From Bodonicaedibacter sp963693005 (GTDB taxonomy: Bacteria > Pseudomonadota > Alphaproteobacteria > UBA6184): a DNA stretch of 10,305 nucleotides. The stretch is from the NCBI GenBank assembly GCA_963693005.1, contig OY843746.1, forward strand, positions 1-10,305, given 5' to 3'. Numbering within the stretch: the first letter of the stretch is position 1; each line of letters begins with the position of its first letter. The notes beneath the pieces are model-generated. The model was not told the DNA's origin. It ran no database searches and saw only the letters and a list, made by a program, of their open reading frames with translations. Shown in pieces: positions 1-6,287 of this stretch. The translations under genes were made by a program, and so were the position numbers.

Positions 1-567
1 GGCCCCGCCGGCCTCACTCTCTCTCCTGAACGATACAGCTTACAGGGTTGTCAGGAAGTTCCTAGGTCGCCCTAGCGATCCAGCGCCTGGCCCGAGGACA
101 GAGAGTCCGAGGGAACGTAGACAGACGTAGGAAGCAAGGTCTGCCATGCTCAGAACCACCCCCACCCGGACGAATGTTCCCCTTCCCGATTATTGGTATC
201 CGGATTCCCTTGAGCTGTCAACGGAGCACGCGATTTACCTCAGGATAGGCTGCCCTTGAGATGCCCACGCGGCGCTTTCCCTCCCATCGAAACGGGGATC
301 GCTGTTGACAGCTGCTCACTACGATTGGTATTCCTCAGCGGGGGGCCGAAAGCCAAGCCGCCCGCCACAAGGTCGGAAGAAAATTGTGAGTCCGCGGCCC
401 AGACAAAGCCAGGTCTGGCGGAAGCCGCGACGGTGGAGGAGGCCGGCGGGACGCGAAGCCCGCACGTCACACTCAGGCCCGGGGGTACCCAGCGCTCGGA
501 CGACCTCGTGCTCGAGGCGACCGCCGCGACCCTCGATCATTCCCACTCCGCGGGGAGCGCCCGGCGC
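1..567. other. 5' flank, no supported gene
   Basis: I see no convincing gene, RNA gene or promoter motif here. The frame of the downstream Gag-like protein is closed by stops near 73, 118 and 211, then stays open from about 214 without an ATG until 568. From about 360 onward the composition is GC-rich and several overlapping frames are open on both strands, which GC richness alone would produce. The true 5' end of the Gag-like gene, or a spliced upstream exon, could lie here. Confidence 0.4.
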
Positions 568-2310
568 ATGCTCGGGTCCTGCGTGCTCCCCTCCGGCCTC
601 TCTTTCTCCGGCACCCGCGGGGGGCGCGAGCGGTCTCGCACGCAGCGCGACGTGTCGGCCGCCGGGTGGCGCCTCGCTTGCTCCGCCTCGCTTGCTCCGG
701 CCGCTCCGGGCAAGCCCTCCACGACCTCCGGCCGCTCAGCTCCGTTCGTCTCCGCCATTGCTGGTTCTGGCACAAAAACAACAGTTCAAGGTGAAAACAC
801 AACATCTTCTCAAGACACTCTGCAGGATGCGTCCGCCATCAAGTCGTCTTCGAGCATCAACCAGGACGTGAAGACCCCGAGTCTGTGCGCAGACTCCCTC
901 AAGTGCAACATCGACGCCGCCGTCATCGTCAAGGTGACCGCCGCACAGGTGTCCCCTCAACACGGCGGCTGCGCGTCGCTGTCCATCAAGGCCGAGTCGG
1001 GCTTCACGTCCTATGATCTCACCTTCCCGATCGCCGGTATCACCGGCACGCTCCAAGGTCTCCAGTATAATCTGGCCACCCCATTCACAGTCTCAGTCCC
1101 AGTTCATCAGTTTAACAGTATTCTTACTTTCGTTTCCGGCCCCATCCGCACACCCGCCGGCAACACCTCTTTCGCCTTCAACAACACCGGCGTGGCCGCG
1201 TCCAGCAGCTCCGCCAGCGCCCCCGGCCCCTGCGCGGACCGCCACCGCCTCGCCGAGCTCGCCGACGCCAACGACGTCAACGTCAACGTCAACGTCAACG
1301 TCCACAACAACAACATCAACCGCAACATCGCCGCCGCCGGCGCTCGCCCTGACAAGCGCCCGGCCGCCCCTCGCCCCGCCGGGCTCCCTCTGGCGCGTCC
1401 GTCGGCGCACCACATCGTGGGATCTGTCATCCCGGCGGCCAAGAAGACGTCGCGCAACGCGCGCGCCGCCCAGCACCGCCGCCTTGCCCTCGGCGCCGCC
1501 CCGGCCATCCGGCTCCCCCGCGGGGGCAACGGGGGCCCTGGTCGCCAGGGGAAGTGGCAGAAGGTCGGAGGCCGCCCGGCGGCGCCCCGGCCGCACCTGG
1601 CCGAGGAGGCCCCCCTGCCCCCGGCCACCGTGGCGGCGGAGGTCCGCCGCATCCTCGCGCGCCAGCACGCCCCTCGCCGTCACGCCAACGCCGGCAAGGG
1701 CAAGCGCGTCAAGCCGCCGAAGCCCGCCTCGAAGTTCGACCGCCGCTGTGGTCGCCAACGCAAGGCGCGTCGGCCGCGCCGCCCAGCGGCGTCGACGGGC
1801 CGCGCCTGCCGCGCGGAGTCCAACCGGCGCCCCGCTCCTGCTTCCGCCCACCCCGGCAGCGGGAAGTCGCCCGTCATGCGCCCGGCCGGTCCGACCGGCC
1901 TCGTGGGCGCCGGGAAGCGGGACCAGAAGCCGCAGATCACGGAGGCTGTCTTCCGCCGCCTCCTGGTCGGCCTGTCCATCGAGCAGGACTCTCCCGCCCG
2001 GGGCAGCCGCCCCCCGCGCGGGGACACCGGAGACGGTCGCGGCCATCGTCCGCACGGCCAGAACCCCGCCTCCAATAGAGGGGGAGGGGGGTCGACCCCG
2101 GGCGGCCCCGGAGGCCGTGGTGGGCAGCAGGGCCGGGGCCCGGGTAGTGGCGACGGCCGTGGCGGCAGCGACGGCCGAGGCCGCGCGCCCGACGGCAGGG
2201 GGGCGGGGGCCGTGGGGGACACAATCCACGCGGCCGCCCCCCTCCAGGCCTCACCACGGGGGAACGTCATTTGGGCCCGCCGTCCGGCCTCGGCGGAGAT
2301 GTCCTCGTGA
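568..2310 (+). CDS. Gag-like basic low-complexity protein
   Basis: An open frame of about 580 codons from the first in-frame ATG (568) to TGA at 2308-2310. Third positions are almost all G/C in this frame from about 826 onward, which singles it out from the open frames in other phases and on the minus strand. Residues from about 826-1190 form a mixed, beta-rich, Ser/Thr-containing segment. A Val-Asn repeat follows near 1276, then a long Ala/Pro/Arg/Lys-rich tract, a short helical segment (ITEAVFRRLLVGL, near 1936-1974), and an Arg-Gly-rich tail from about 2040. No catalytic motif is visible. A basic, disordered protein with an RG-rich tail just upstream of a peptidase and an RT fits a retroelement Gag or RNA-binding ORF1, but this is inferred from position and composition only. 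The start is uncertain: the frame is already open from about 214, and coding signal before 826 is weak. The end overlaps the zinc-finger segment in the -1 frame. Confidence 0.42.
   Translation: MLGSCVLPSGLSFSGTRGGRERSRTQRDVSAAGWRLACSASLAPAAPGKPSTTSGRSAPFVSAIAGSGTKTTVQGENTTSSQDTLQDASAIKSSSSINQDVKTPSLCADSLKCNIDAAVIVKVTAAQVSPQHGGCASLSIKAESGFTSYDLTFPIAGITGTLQGLQYNLATPFTVSVPVHQFNSILTFVSGPIRTPAGNTSFAFNNTGVAASSSSASAPGPCADRHRLAELADANDVNVNVNVNVHNNNINRNIAAAGARPDKRPAAPRPAGLPLARPSAHHIVGSVIPAAKKTSRNARAAQHRRLALGAAPAIRLPRGGNGGPGRQGKWQKVGGRPAAPRPHLAEEAPLPPATVAAEVRRILARQHAPRRHANAGKGKRVKPPKPASKFDRRCGRQRKARRPRRPAASTGRACRAESNRRPAPASAHPGSGKSPVMRPAGPTGLVGAGKRDQKPQITEAVFRRLLVGLSIEQDSPARGSRPPRGDTGDGRGHRPHGQNPASNRGGGGSTPGGPGGRGGQQGRGPGSGDGRGGSDGRGRAPDGRGAGAVGDTIHAAAPLQASPRGNVIWARRPASAEMSS
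672..699. repeat. 14-bp tandem duplication
   Basis: CCTCGCTTGCTCCG occurs twice back to back (672-685, 686-699). Its length is not a multiple of three, so if the surrounding frame is coding, one side of it was once in a different phase. This adds doubt about the N-terminus of the Gag-like protein. Confidence 0.9.
1276..1299. repeat. Hexamer microsatellite (GTCAAC)4
   Basis: Four perfect GTCAAC units followed by decaying copies. They are in frame with the Gag-like protein and encode a Val-Asn repeat followed by an Asn-rich run. The six-base period preserves the frame, so length changes would be tolerated. Confidence 0.9.
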
Positions 2311-2591
2311 CACGCCCACTGCTCCCAACGGAGATCGCACCCGCGTCCGCCGCCATCGGGGAGACCTGGAACCCCTTCGAGGAGACCCTCACGCGTTTCC
2401 TGCTAGAGGTAGGCACGCAATGCCGTTCTCGGCTCCAATCGGCCATGGCCGAAACGGTCCGTATCCGGGACGCGTTCGCCCGGGGGGCCGTCCACAGGAC
2501 ACCGTTGATGTGCCGCTTCATCGGGTGCATCCATTTCTCGGGGGACGAGGACTCCAGACTCGCACACGAGCGGGCGGTACACCCAGGCAAG
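2271..2591 (+). CDS. C2H2 zinc-finger segment, 5' part of split USP-like gene
   Basis: This is frame -1 relative to the Gag-like gene. Coding character is clear from about 2330 (WNPFEETLTRFLLEVGTQ onward). It ends in a single C2H2 finger: Cys codons at 2511 and 2526, His codons at 2565 and 2580, spacing C-x4-C-x12-H-x4-H, followed by HPGK. The H-x4-HPG ending is common in zinc fingers of retroelement proteins. There is no good start: the first in-frame ATG is 2445, but coding signal begins upstream, so this is either reached by a -1 shift from the Gag-like frame (overlap 2271-2310) or is an internal exon. At 2581-2591 the codons for PGK coincide with an 11-bp sequence repeated at 4028-4038, where the peptidase frame resumes. 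Joining at the GC-AG boundary (2586 to 4034, phase 1) gives ...AVHPGKPCPWTET.... Beyond 2591 the frame runs on into the insert to 2909, which is not real coding. Confidence 0.55.
2581..2591 (+). repeat. Left 11-bp direct repeat / GC donor site
   Basis: ACCCAGGCAAG, identical to 4028-4038. It is either the target-site duplication of the insert or the splice boundary: AG|GCAAGG matches the strong donor context of GC-AG introns, with the cut after 2586. Both copies encode PGK in the two gene halves. Confidence 0.6.
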
Positions 2592-2604
2592 GGCTTAAAG
2601 TCGT

Positions 2605-2641
2605 TTACCACACCCACATGCCGAGTGGTATTTCTGGTATT
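2605..2641. repeat. Left imperfect terminal inverted repeat
   Basis: Aligned with the reverse complement of 3978-4017, it shares TTACCACA at the outer end and a 17-base inner block (GTGGTATTTNTGGTATT) with one mismatch. The middle is looser and has small gaps. Overall identity by eye is about three quarters. Confidence 0.5.
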
Positions 2642-2783
2642 TTGGGGTACGGTATTGGTGTTTTTGGCCCAAAAATACCACAAATACCAGAGGTATTGTT
2701 TACCAGTGTATTTTGCAAAAATACAGATTGCTCATGGTTTTCCAGGTACTGGTATTGGTGGTATTTGGTATTGGTATTTGGAC

Positions 2784-2855
2784 TGGTATTTCAATACACA
2801 CTGCAATACCACTGGTATTAATACCAGTGGTATTGCAGTGTGTATTGAAATACCA
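2784..2855. repeat. 72-bp perfect palindrome
   Basis: Two 36-base arms (2784-2819 and 2820-2855) are exact reverse complements with no spacer. The centre is CTGGTATT/AATACCAG. Arms contain GGTATT motifs and the block CAATACACACTGCAATACC. Imperfect complementarity continues outward. It can form a cruciform in DNA or a long hairpin in RNA. Confidence 0.95.
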
Positions 2856-2932
2856 CTAATACCACCGCCCGGTATTTGTGGTATTTTCCCACCTCCTGGA
2901 AAGTGGTAATTTCCCCCGAGTACTTTGGAACT

Positions 2933-2945
2933 CCCCCCCCCCCCC
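2933..2945. repeat. C13 homopolymer
   Basis: Thirteen consecutive C on the plus strand inside the GGTATT-rich insert, just before the 15-bp minisatellite. Length is likely variable and error-prone in sequencing. Confidence 0.95.
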
Positions 2946-2961
2946 GGAGACGTACTCACGA

Positions 2962-3051
2962 TTGCTGAGGCTTCTGTTGCTGAGGCTTCTGTTGCTGAGG
3001 CTTCTGTTGCTGAGGCTTCTGTTGCTGAGGCTTCTGTTGCTGAGGCTTCGG
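2962..3051. repeat. 15-bp minisatellite, six units
   Basis: Unit TTGCTGAGGCTTCTG, five exact copies and a sixth ending in GG. The period is a multiple of three, so frames stay open on both strands: a VAEAS pentapeptide on plus, a Ser-Asn-Arg-Ser-Leu pentapeptide on minus. The frames around it are short and lack coding bias, so I treat it as non-coding. Confidence 0.92.
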
Positions 3052-3793
3052 CTTCGGTTGATCATCAGGCTGGGCGTCTGACGGGCGGAAGTTTTCTTCC
3101 CCTCATTCTCGTATCTCCCGCTCGCGTGAAGGAGCCAGCTTCGTGGGGGGTATTGCAGTGCCTTCCTCACGTTGCCAAGTGCAGCGCAGACGAGATCGAT
3201 TAAACCGTCGTCCGGATCCTAATGTACCGGATCGTCCGGATTATAACTACTTTCCCGAGGTATGCCGTCGTGCCATCGTGAGCTGTTGCAGGTACATTCC
3301 ACACGGCGTCAGCAGGGGGGCATCATCTAGGGGTTTGGGTTTGTTTTGCGGTACTATTGCGAAGGGGAAACGCAGAAACGCCGGTTGAAGACCGGGCCGC
3401 CCCCATCTCCCGTGGAAAAGCCGTGGCGGCCATGGGAACTGCACACTAACACAGGCACTCAGGACAAAACACTCAGGAGAAAGTCGCAGACGTGAAACTA
3501 CATAGAACTTATCAGTTCTAGTGTCCCCCTGTCGCGTTTCCACGACGCCACTCTGTTCGACCACTGTGTTTGCACCTAGTTTGTGTTCTCAGACACTGCG
3601 ATGCTCCGATGCAGATGAAAACAGCCAAGCCGCCCCGCGTGGGTCTGAAACGCTCGCTTGGAGGCGCGCCCCTGCGCGCCGATGCTTCTCTGTTTCGTCG
3701 GATTCGTGAAAATACCATTTGAAGCTCCCAATACAGAGCATCTGTATTTCCGGAATTTGGAATGTGGTATTTTGAGTAGTGGTATTTTCCGCC

Positions 3794-3888
3794 CCAAATA
3801 CCACTAATACCGTTTCCAGTGAAGCTGGTATTTGTGGTATTTTCCGGTCCAAGGATCTATTCCACAAAGTGGTATTAGTGGTATTTGG
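3794..3888. repeat. Inverted repeat in right GGTATT cluster
   Basis: CCAAATACCACTAATACC (3794-3811) is the exact reverse complement of 3871-3888, giving 18-bp arms with a 59-base loop. Further GGTATT motifs lie between and after the arms, with a small hairpin GTATTGCT/AGCAATAC near 3906-3924. A block beginning AAATACCACTAATACC here resembles 2850-2890 in the left cluster, so the two clusters are related. Confidence 0.85.
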
Positions 3889-3977
3889 TATTGGTATATG
3901 GTGTGGTATTGCTTTTAGCAATACATGTGTATTTTTCCAAATACAAATACCATACGGTTATGGTGGAAAATACCACC

Positions 3978-4017
3978 AATACCACAAATACCACACATTT
4001 GCATATGCTTGTGGTAA
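3978..4017. repeat. Right imperfect terminal inverted repeat
   Basis: Partner of 2605-2641. It ends ten bases before the right copy of the 11-bp direct repeat. Its last triplet (TAA, 4015-4017) also closes the peptidase frame upstream, so that frame cannot extend into the insert. Confidence 0.5.
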
Positions 4018-4027
4018 TGGCCCGAAT

Positions 4028-4038
4028 ACCCAGGCAAG
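4028..4038 (+). repeat. Right 11-bp direct repeat / AG acceptor site
   Basis: ACCCAGGCAAG, identical to 2581-2591. As an acceptor it would cut after AG at 4033. Because both copies are identical, the spliced message is the same wherever within the repeat the cut is made. Confidence 0.6.
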
Positions 4039-4740
4039 CCGTGCCCGTGGACCGAGACGCCCCTCCTCGCGGTCGCCAACCCGGACAAGAAGAGCTGCGC
4101 AGCCGTCGCTGTCCTAGCCGCCATCAGCTGTGCACCCCGGCTGCCCCGGGCTCTCACAACTTTCATCACGGGCATCCGGAACCCGCCTCTGGTGAACGGT
4201 TTCCGGCTCCCCCGCACCCACATCCTCCGCGTGGGCCTGAAGGTGGCGATGACGGGCGAGTTAGACATGGGGGAAGTCATCGCGGGCTTCGAACAATTCG
4301 GGGTCCACACGGGGATGGCGCGGACCGACCCGGGCACCCCCGTCCGGCTGTCGCAGTTCACAGTGCGCGATGGGATCACCATCATCGGCACCCCGTCCAC
4401 CAACGTCAGGATCCTGGGTGGGCAGAGCGAGTCACGCACCCTCGGGGTGTCGGATCTGCCACGTACCCTCCGCCGGGACGGAGGGGGCACCGCCCGGCTC
4501 GTCGGCGTCACGGTCGCCCGGTTCGCCACGGGGGGCCACTTCTGGGCGTACGCGCGCCCCCCGGGGTGCGGCGACCGCTGGCTCCGCATCGACGACGGGG
4601 AGGTCCACGAGGATTCCTTCAACACGATCCCCAAGGACAGGGTCACGGCGGCCATATACGCCGCGGACGAGGGAGCCCCGGGCGCCATCGACTGGAAGAC
4701 ACCGGTTGTCACAGAGCACCATGTGTGCCTCTGCCTCTGA
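4034..4740 (+). CDS. USP-like (peptidase C19) cysteine peptidase, 3' part of split gene
   Basis: This frame is open from 4018 to TGA at 4738-4740, with strong G/C third positions. Near its start, AVANPDKKSCAAVAVLAAI matches the USP Cys box (N-x-G-N-T-C-Y-x-N-x-x-L-Q-x-L pattern): putative catalytic Cys codon at 4096 and an oxyanion-type Asn codon at 4078. About 147 residues later comes LVGVTVARFATGGHFWAYAR, then WLRIDDGEV, which match the USP His box (GHYxAYxR, Wxx(F)DD): His codon 4537, Asp codons 4591 and 4594. The order and spacing fit a compact C19 fold, shorter than the usual core of about 300 residues. The Cys-box Gly, Tyr and Asn positions are changed. Such enzymes cut ubiquitin or ubiquitin-like proteins from substrates; activity here is inferred. 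There is no ATG before the Cys box, so the 5' end is supplied by the zinc-finger exon. The last 11 residues (VVTEHHVCLCL) and the stop are encoded by the 202-bp direct repeat. Confidence 0.62.
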
Positions 4741-4906
4741 TGACCTACTCACTTATCGCCTTACGATGTTCCAGTAACGAGTTCAGTGATTCACACAACA
4801 AAAACAAGCTCAAGGGATTGCCCATGGTGCGTGCCAACCTGAATGTGTTGGGTGTCTCAGCCATTGCGCAGTAAACGCCAGCTGGCGTATCTTCCTTGAG
4901 CGTTTC
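4705..4906 (+). repeat. 202-bp direct repeat, copy 1
   Basis: Identical by eye over its full length to 6743-6944, at a constant offset of 2038. It starts exactly at a codon boundary of the USP-like frame and supplies that frame's last 11 codons and stop. It contains a 14-bp perfect palindrome (ACGCCAGCTGGCGT, 4875-4888). It is followed by CTGAT, a T-run and CCTCAG (about 4908-4926), which resembles a branch point, polypyrimidine tract and 3' splice site. Confidence 0.95.
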
Positions 4907-5471
4907 CCTCTGATTTTTTTCCTCAGCACACTCGGTCCTCGAAGCCTGCGTGTGGGACCCCCGTGTGTGACGCGTGTTGTGAACGTGACCCCCTTTCTCT
5001 CCGAGCTGGCTCGTAGCCCCTACTCCCCGTCTCGTATCTGTGGACGAGGCCCTCTCCCATCTCGCCCCGATGTCTGCCGTTTTCGCTGGTCGTTGACGTC
5101 GGTGGCTCGATCTGCCCGTCCTTGGGTCGTCTGTATTGTTTTCCCCTTGATCGCCGCGCGGAAAAAATGAGAAGCGCAACGAGCTCGCGATCCTTGACTA
5201 CCTGGAGGTGGTTTGTTTTGTTTGACCCGTCTGTTTTGCTTTGTGGCGGTAGTGTGCGCGCGATCGTCGAGACCGGACTAAAAATCCTCTCAACGCGGGG
5301 TGTCGGAACGGAGATCTGATTTTTGGGTCGGATTTATCACCCGTACGCCCTGTAATCCCAAACTGTCCCCCGCAAATGGATGTCGAAGCACTGCAAGTGA
5401 CTGTGTTGAAGCATGGTTTCGATATCCCCGCGCTCACCGTGTGACGCGCGCGAAGGGTCCTCAGCACACCG
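4907..5471 (+). other. Leader between repeat copy 1 and RT, no supported gene
   Basis: Mostly pyrimidine-rich and of lower GC than the flanking genes; short open frames only. One stretch (5169-5207) reads EKRNELAILDYLE with G/C third positions, in the same phase as the RT, but runs into TGA at 5223. Another in-phase stretch, MDVEALQVTVLKHGF, begins at 5376 and meets TGA at 5442, 30 bases before the RT ATG. These could be decayed or exonic remnants of the RT fingers or of an upstream enzyme such as a recombinase. CCTCAGCACAC occurs at 4921-4931 and again at 5459-5469, just before the RT start. Confidence 0.4.
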
Positions 5472-6287
5472 ATGGAAGCCGACGCCACCGCCCTGCGTCA
5501 GAAGTACCAGGCGCAGTGTGACTTCAAGGCGTTCTTTGATCAAATCCTCTTGTCACTCGACGTGAGCCGCATGATGTGCTTCCAATGCAATCAAAAGTGG
5601 TACCGTTGCACGCGGCTCCCGATGGGGCAGCGGCAGGCCGTGTTCGTAGCGCAGACTATTGCCTCGATCATCGCGTACGTACCTGGGCACAACGTCGATA
5701 CGAATGTCTACGTCGACAACATTCGCGTAGCGGGCGAGACCCGCGAAGAGGTAGCAGCAGCAATGAAGGAGATCCTGGAGCGAGCCATCCGCGCCTCCGT
5801 CACCGTCAACGAGCTGGGCGAGAAGCAGGAGGTCACCGACGAGATCGTCAACGGCATGGTCAAGACGCGCGAGGAGTGGCTCGGCCGTGACTACGACTTC
5901 GAGGAGAAGACCGTCAAGGTCGGCACCAAGACGATCGAGAAGGTCAAGGCTATGCGTGGCTTGAAGAAGTGGACCTGGCAGAATGTCGCGGCCATCTACG
6001 GTCTGCTGTTCTACTGCAACTCCGTCACCAAGGAATCGCTCGCGAGCAAGTACAGCGCGCTGCGGTTCCACAGCCGGATGATGGCGCGTGATGACATCCA
6101 CTGGTCGCAGGAGGCTGAGATTTGGACCACCGCAAGGGACCAACTCGCCGAATGGATGGATGGGTTGTCGAGAACAAGCCGAGGGACCTCCGTCAGGCGG
6201 TGCGCACCGTCGACTATACCATGGTCACCGACGCGTCCGACTGGGGCTGGGGCGCAGCCGTCCTCAACATGCACACCGGTCGCGTGA
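5472..6287 (+). CDS. Reverse transcriptase palm, DIRS/VIPER-like, lacking fingers
   Basis: The frame starts at ATG 5472 and is open to a stop at 6285-6287, but RT sequence ends near 6160, where RNase H continues in the -1 frame; the rest is out-of-frame. Motif A is CDFKAFFDQ (catalytic Asp17). Motif B is RLPMGQRQAVFVAQ (residues 48-61), with the LPMG and Q typical of RNA-templated polymerases. Motif C is YVDN (residues 80-83), where the second Asp of YxDD is Asn. GLLFYCNSV followed by a basic helix fits the thumb/connection of DIRS-group RTs and resembles trypanosomatid VIPER-type RTs as I recall them. The enzyme would copy element RNA into DNA. The fingers region with its Arg/Lys motifs should precede motif A by roughly 80 or more residues but is absent; TGA at 5442 closes the frame upstream. 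The product is therefore partial, spliced from an upstream exon, or a pseudogene. Confidence 0.75.
   Translation: MEADATALRQKYQAQCDFKAFFDQILLSLDVSRMMCFQCNQKWYRCTRLPMGQRQAVFVAQTIASIIAYVPGHNVDTNVYVDNIRVAGETREEVAAAMKEILERAIRASVTVNELGEKQEVTDEIVNGMVKTREEWLGRDYDFEEKTVKVGTKTIEKVKAMRGLKKWTWQNVAAIYGLLFYCNSVTKESLASKYSALRFHSRMMARDDIHWSQEAEIWTTARDQLAEWMDGLSRTSRGTSVRRCAPSTIPWSPTRPTGAGAQPSSTCTPVA

Larger units (their letters stand above)
2592..4027. mobile_element. GGTATT-rich insert in the USP-like gene, probably an introner-like intron
   Basis: A 1436-bp AT-richer segment splitting a GC-rich reading frame. Both ends carry dense GGTATT/AATACC motifs (about 2630-2890 and 3712-4000). The termini are imperfect inverted repeats (2605-2641 against 3978-4017). 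An 11-bp direct repeat flanks it. If spliced as GC-AG (2587-4033, 1447 nt), the zinc-finger and peptidase frames fuse cleanly with no stop. The interior (about 2890-3712) holds a C13 run, a 15-bp minisatellite and otherwise no recognisable gene. Several short open frames exist but none has a recognisable domain or the GC3 bias of the flanks. No transposase is seen, so it would be non-autonomous. An alternative is an old host intron that accumulated simple repeats, but the paired direct and inverted repeats argue for insertion. Confidence 0.6.

Noticed and set aside
1093..2229. 378-codon open frame on the minus strand opposite the Gag-like gene
   Set aside because: It mirrors the plus-strand frame, where G/C third positions are strongest. 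It is Arg/Ala/Gly-rich with no motif, as expected for the antisense of GC-rich coding DNA.
1013..2821. 602-codon plus-strand frame with Thr-Ser repeats and Pro-rich sequence
   Set aside because: It runs out of phase with the frame showing G/C third positions, then through the zinc-finger segment and into the GGTATT insert. It is an out-of-frame shadow.
2925..3203. Plus-strand frame with VAEAS repeats
   Set aside because: The frame is kept open by a 15-bp repeat and a C-run; it has no ATG start, no domain and no coding bias.
3915..4712. 265-codon minus-strand frame opposite the peptidase
   Set aside because: Antisense shadow of the USP-like frame, where both catalytic boxes are seen on the plus strand.
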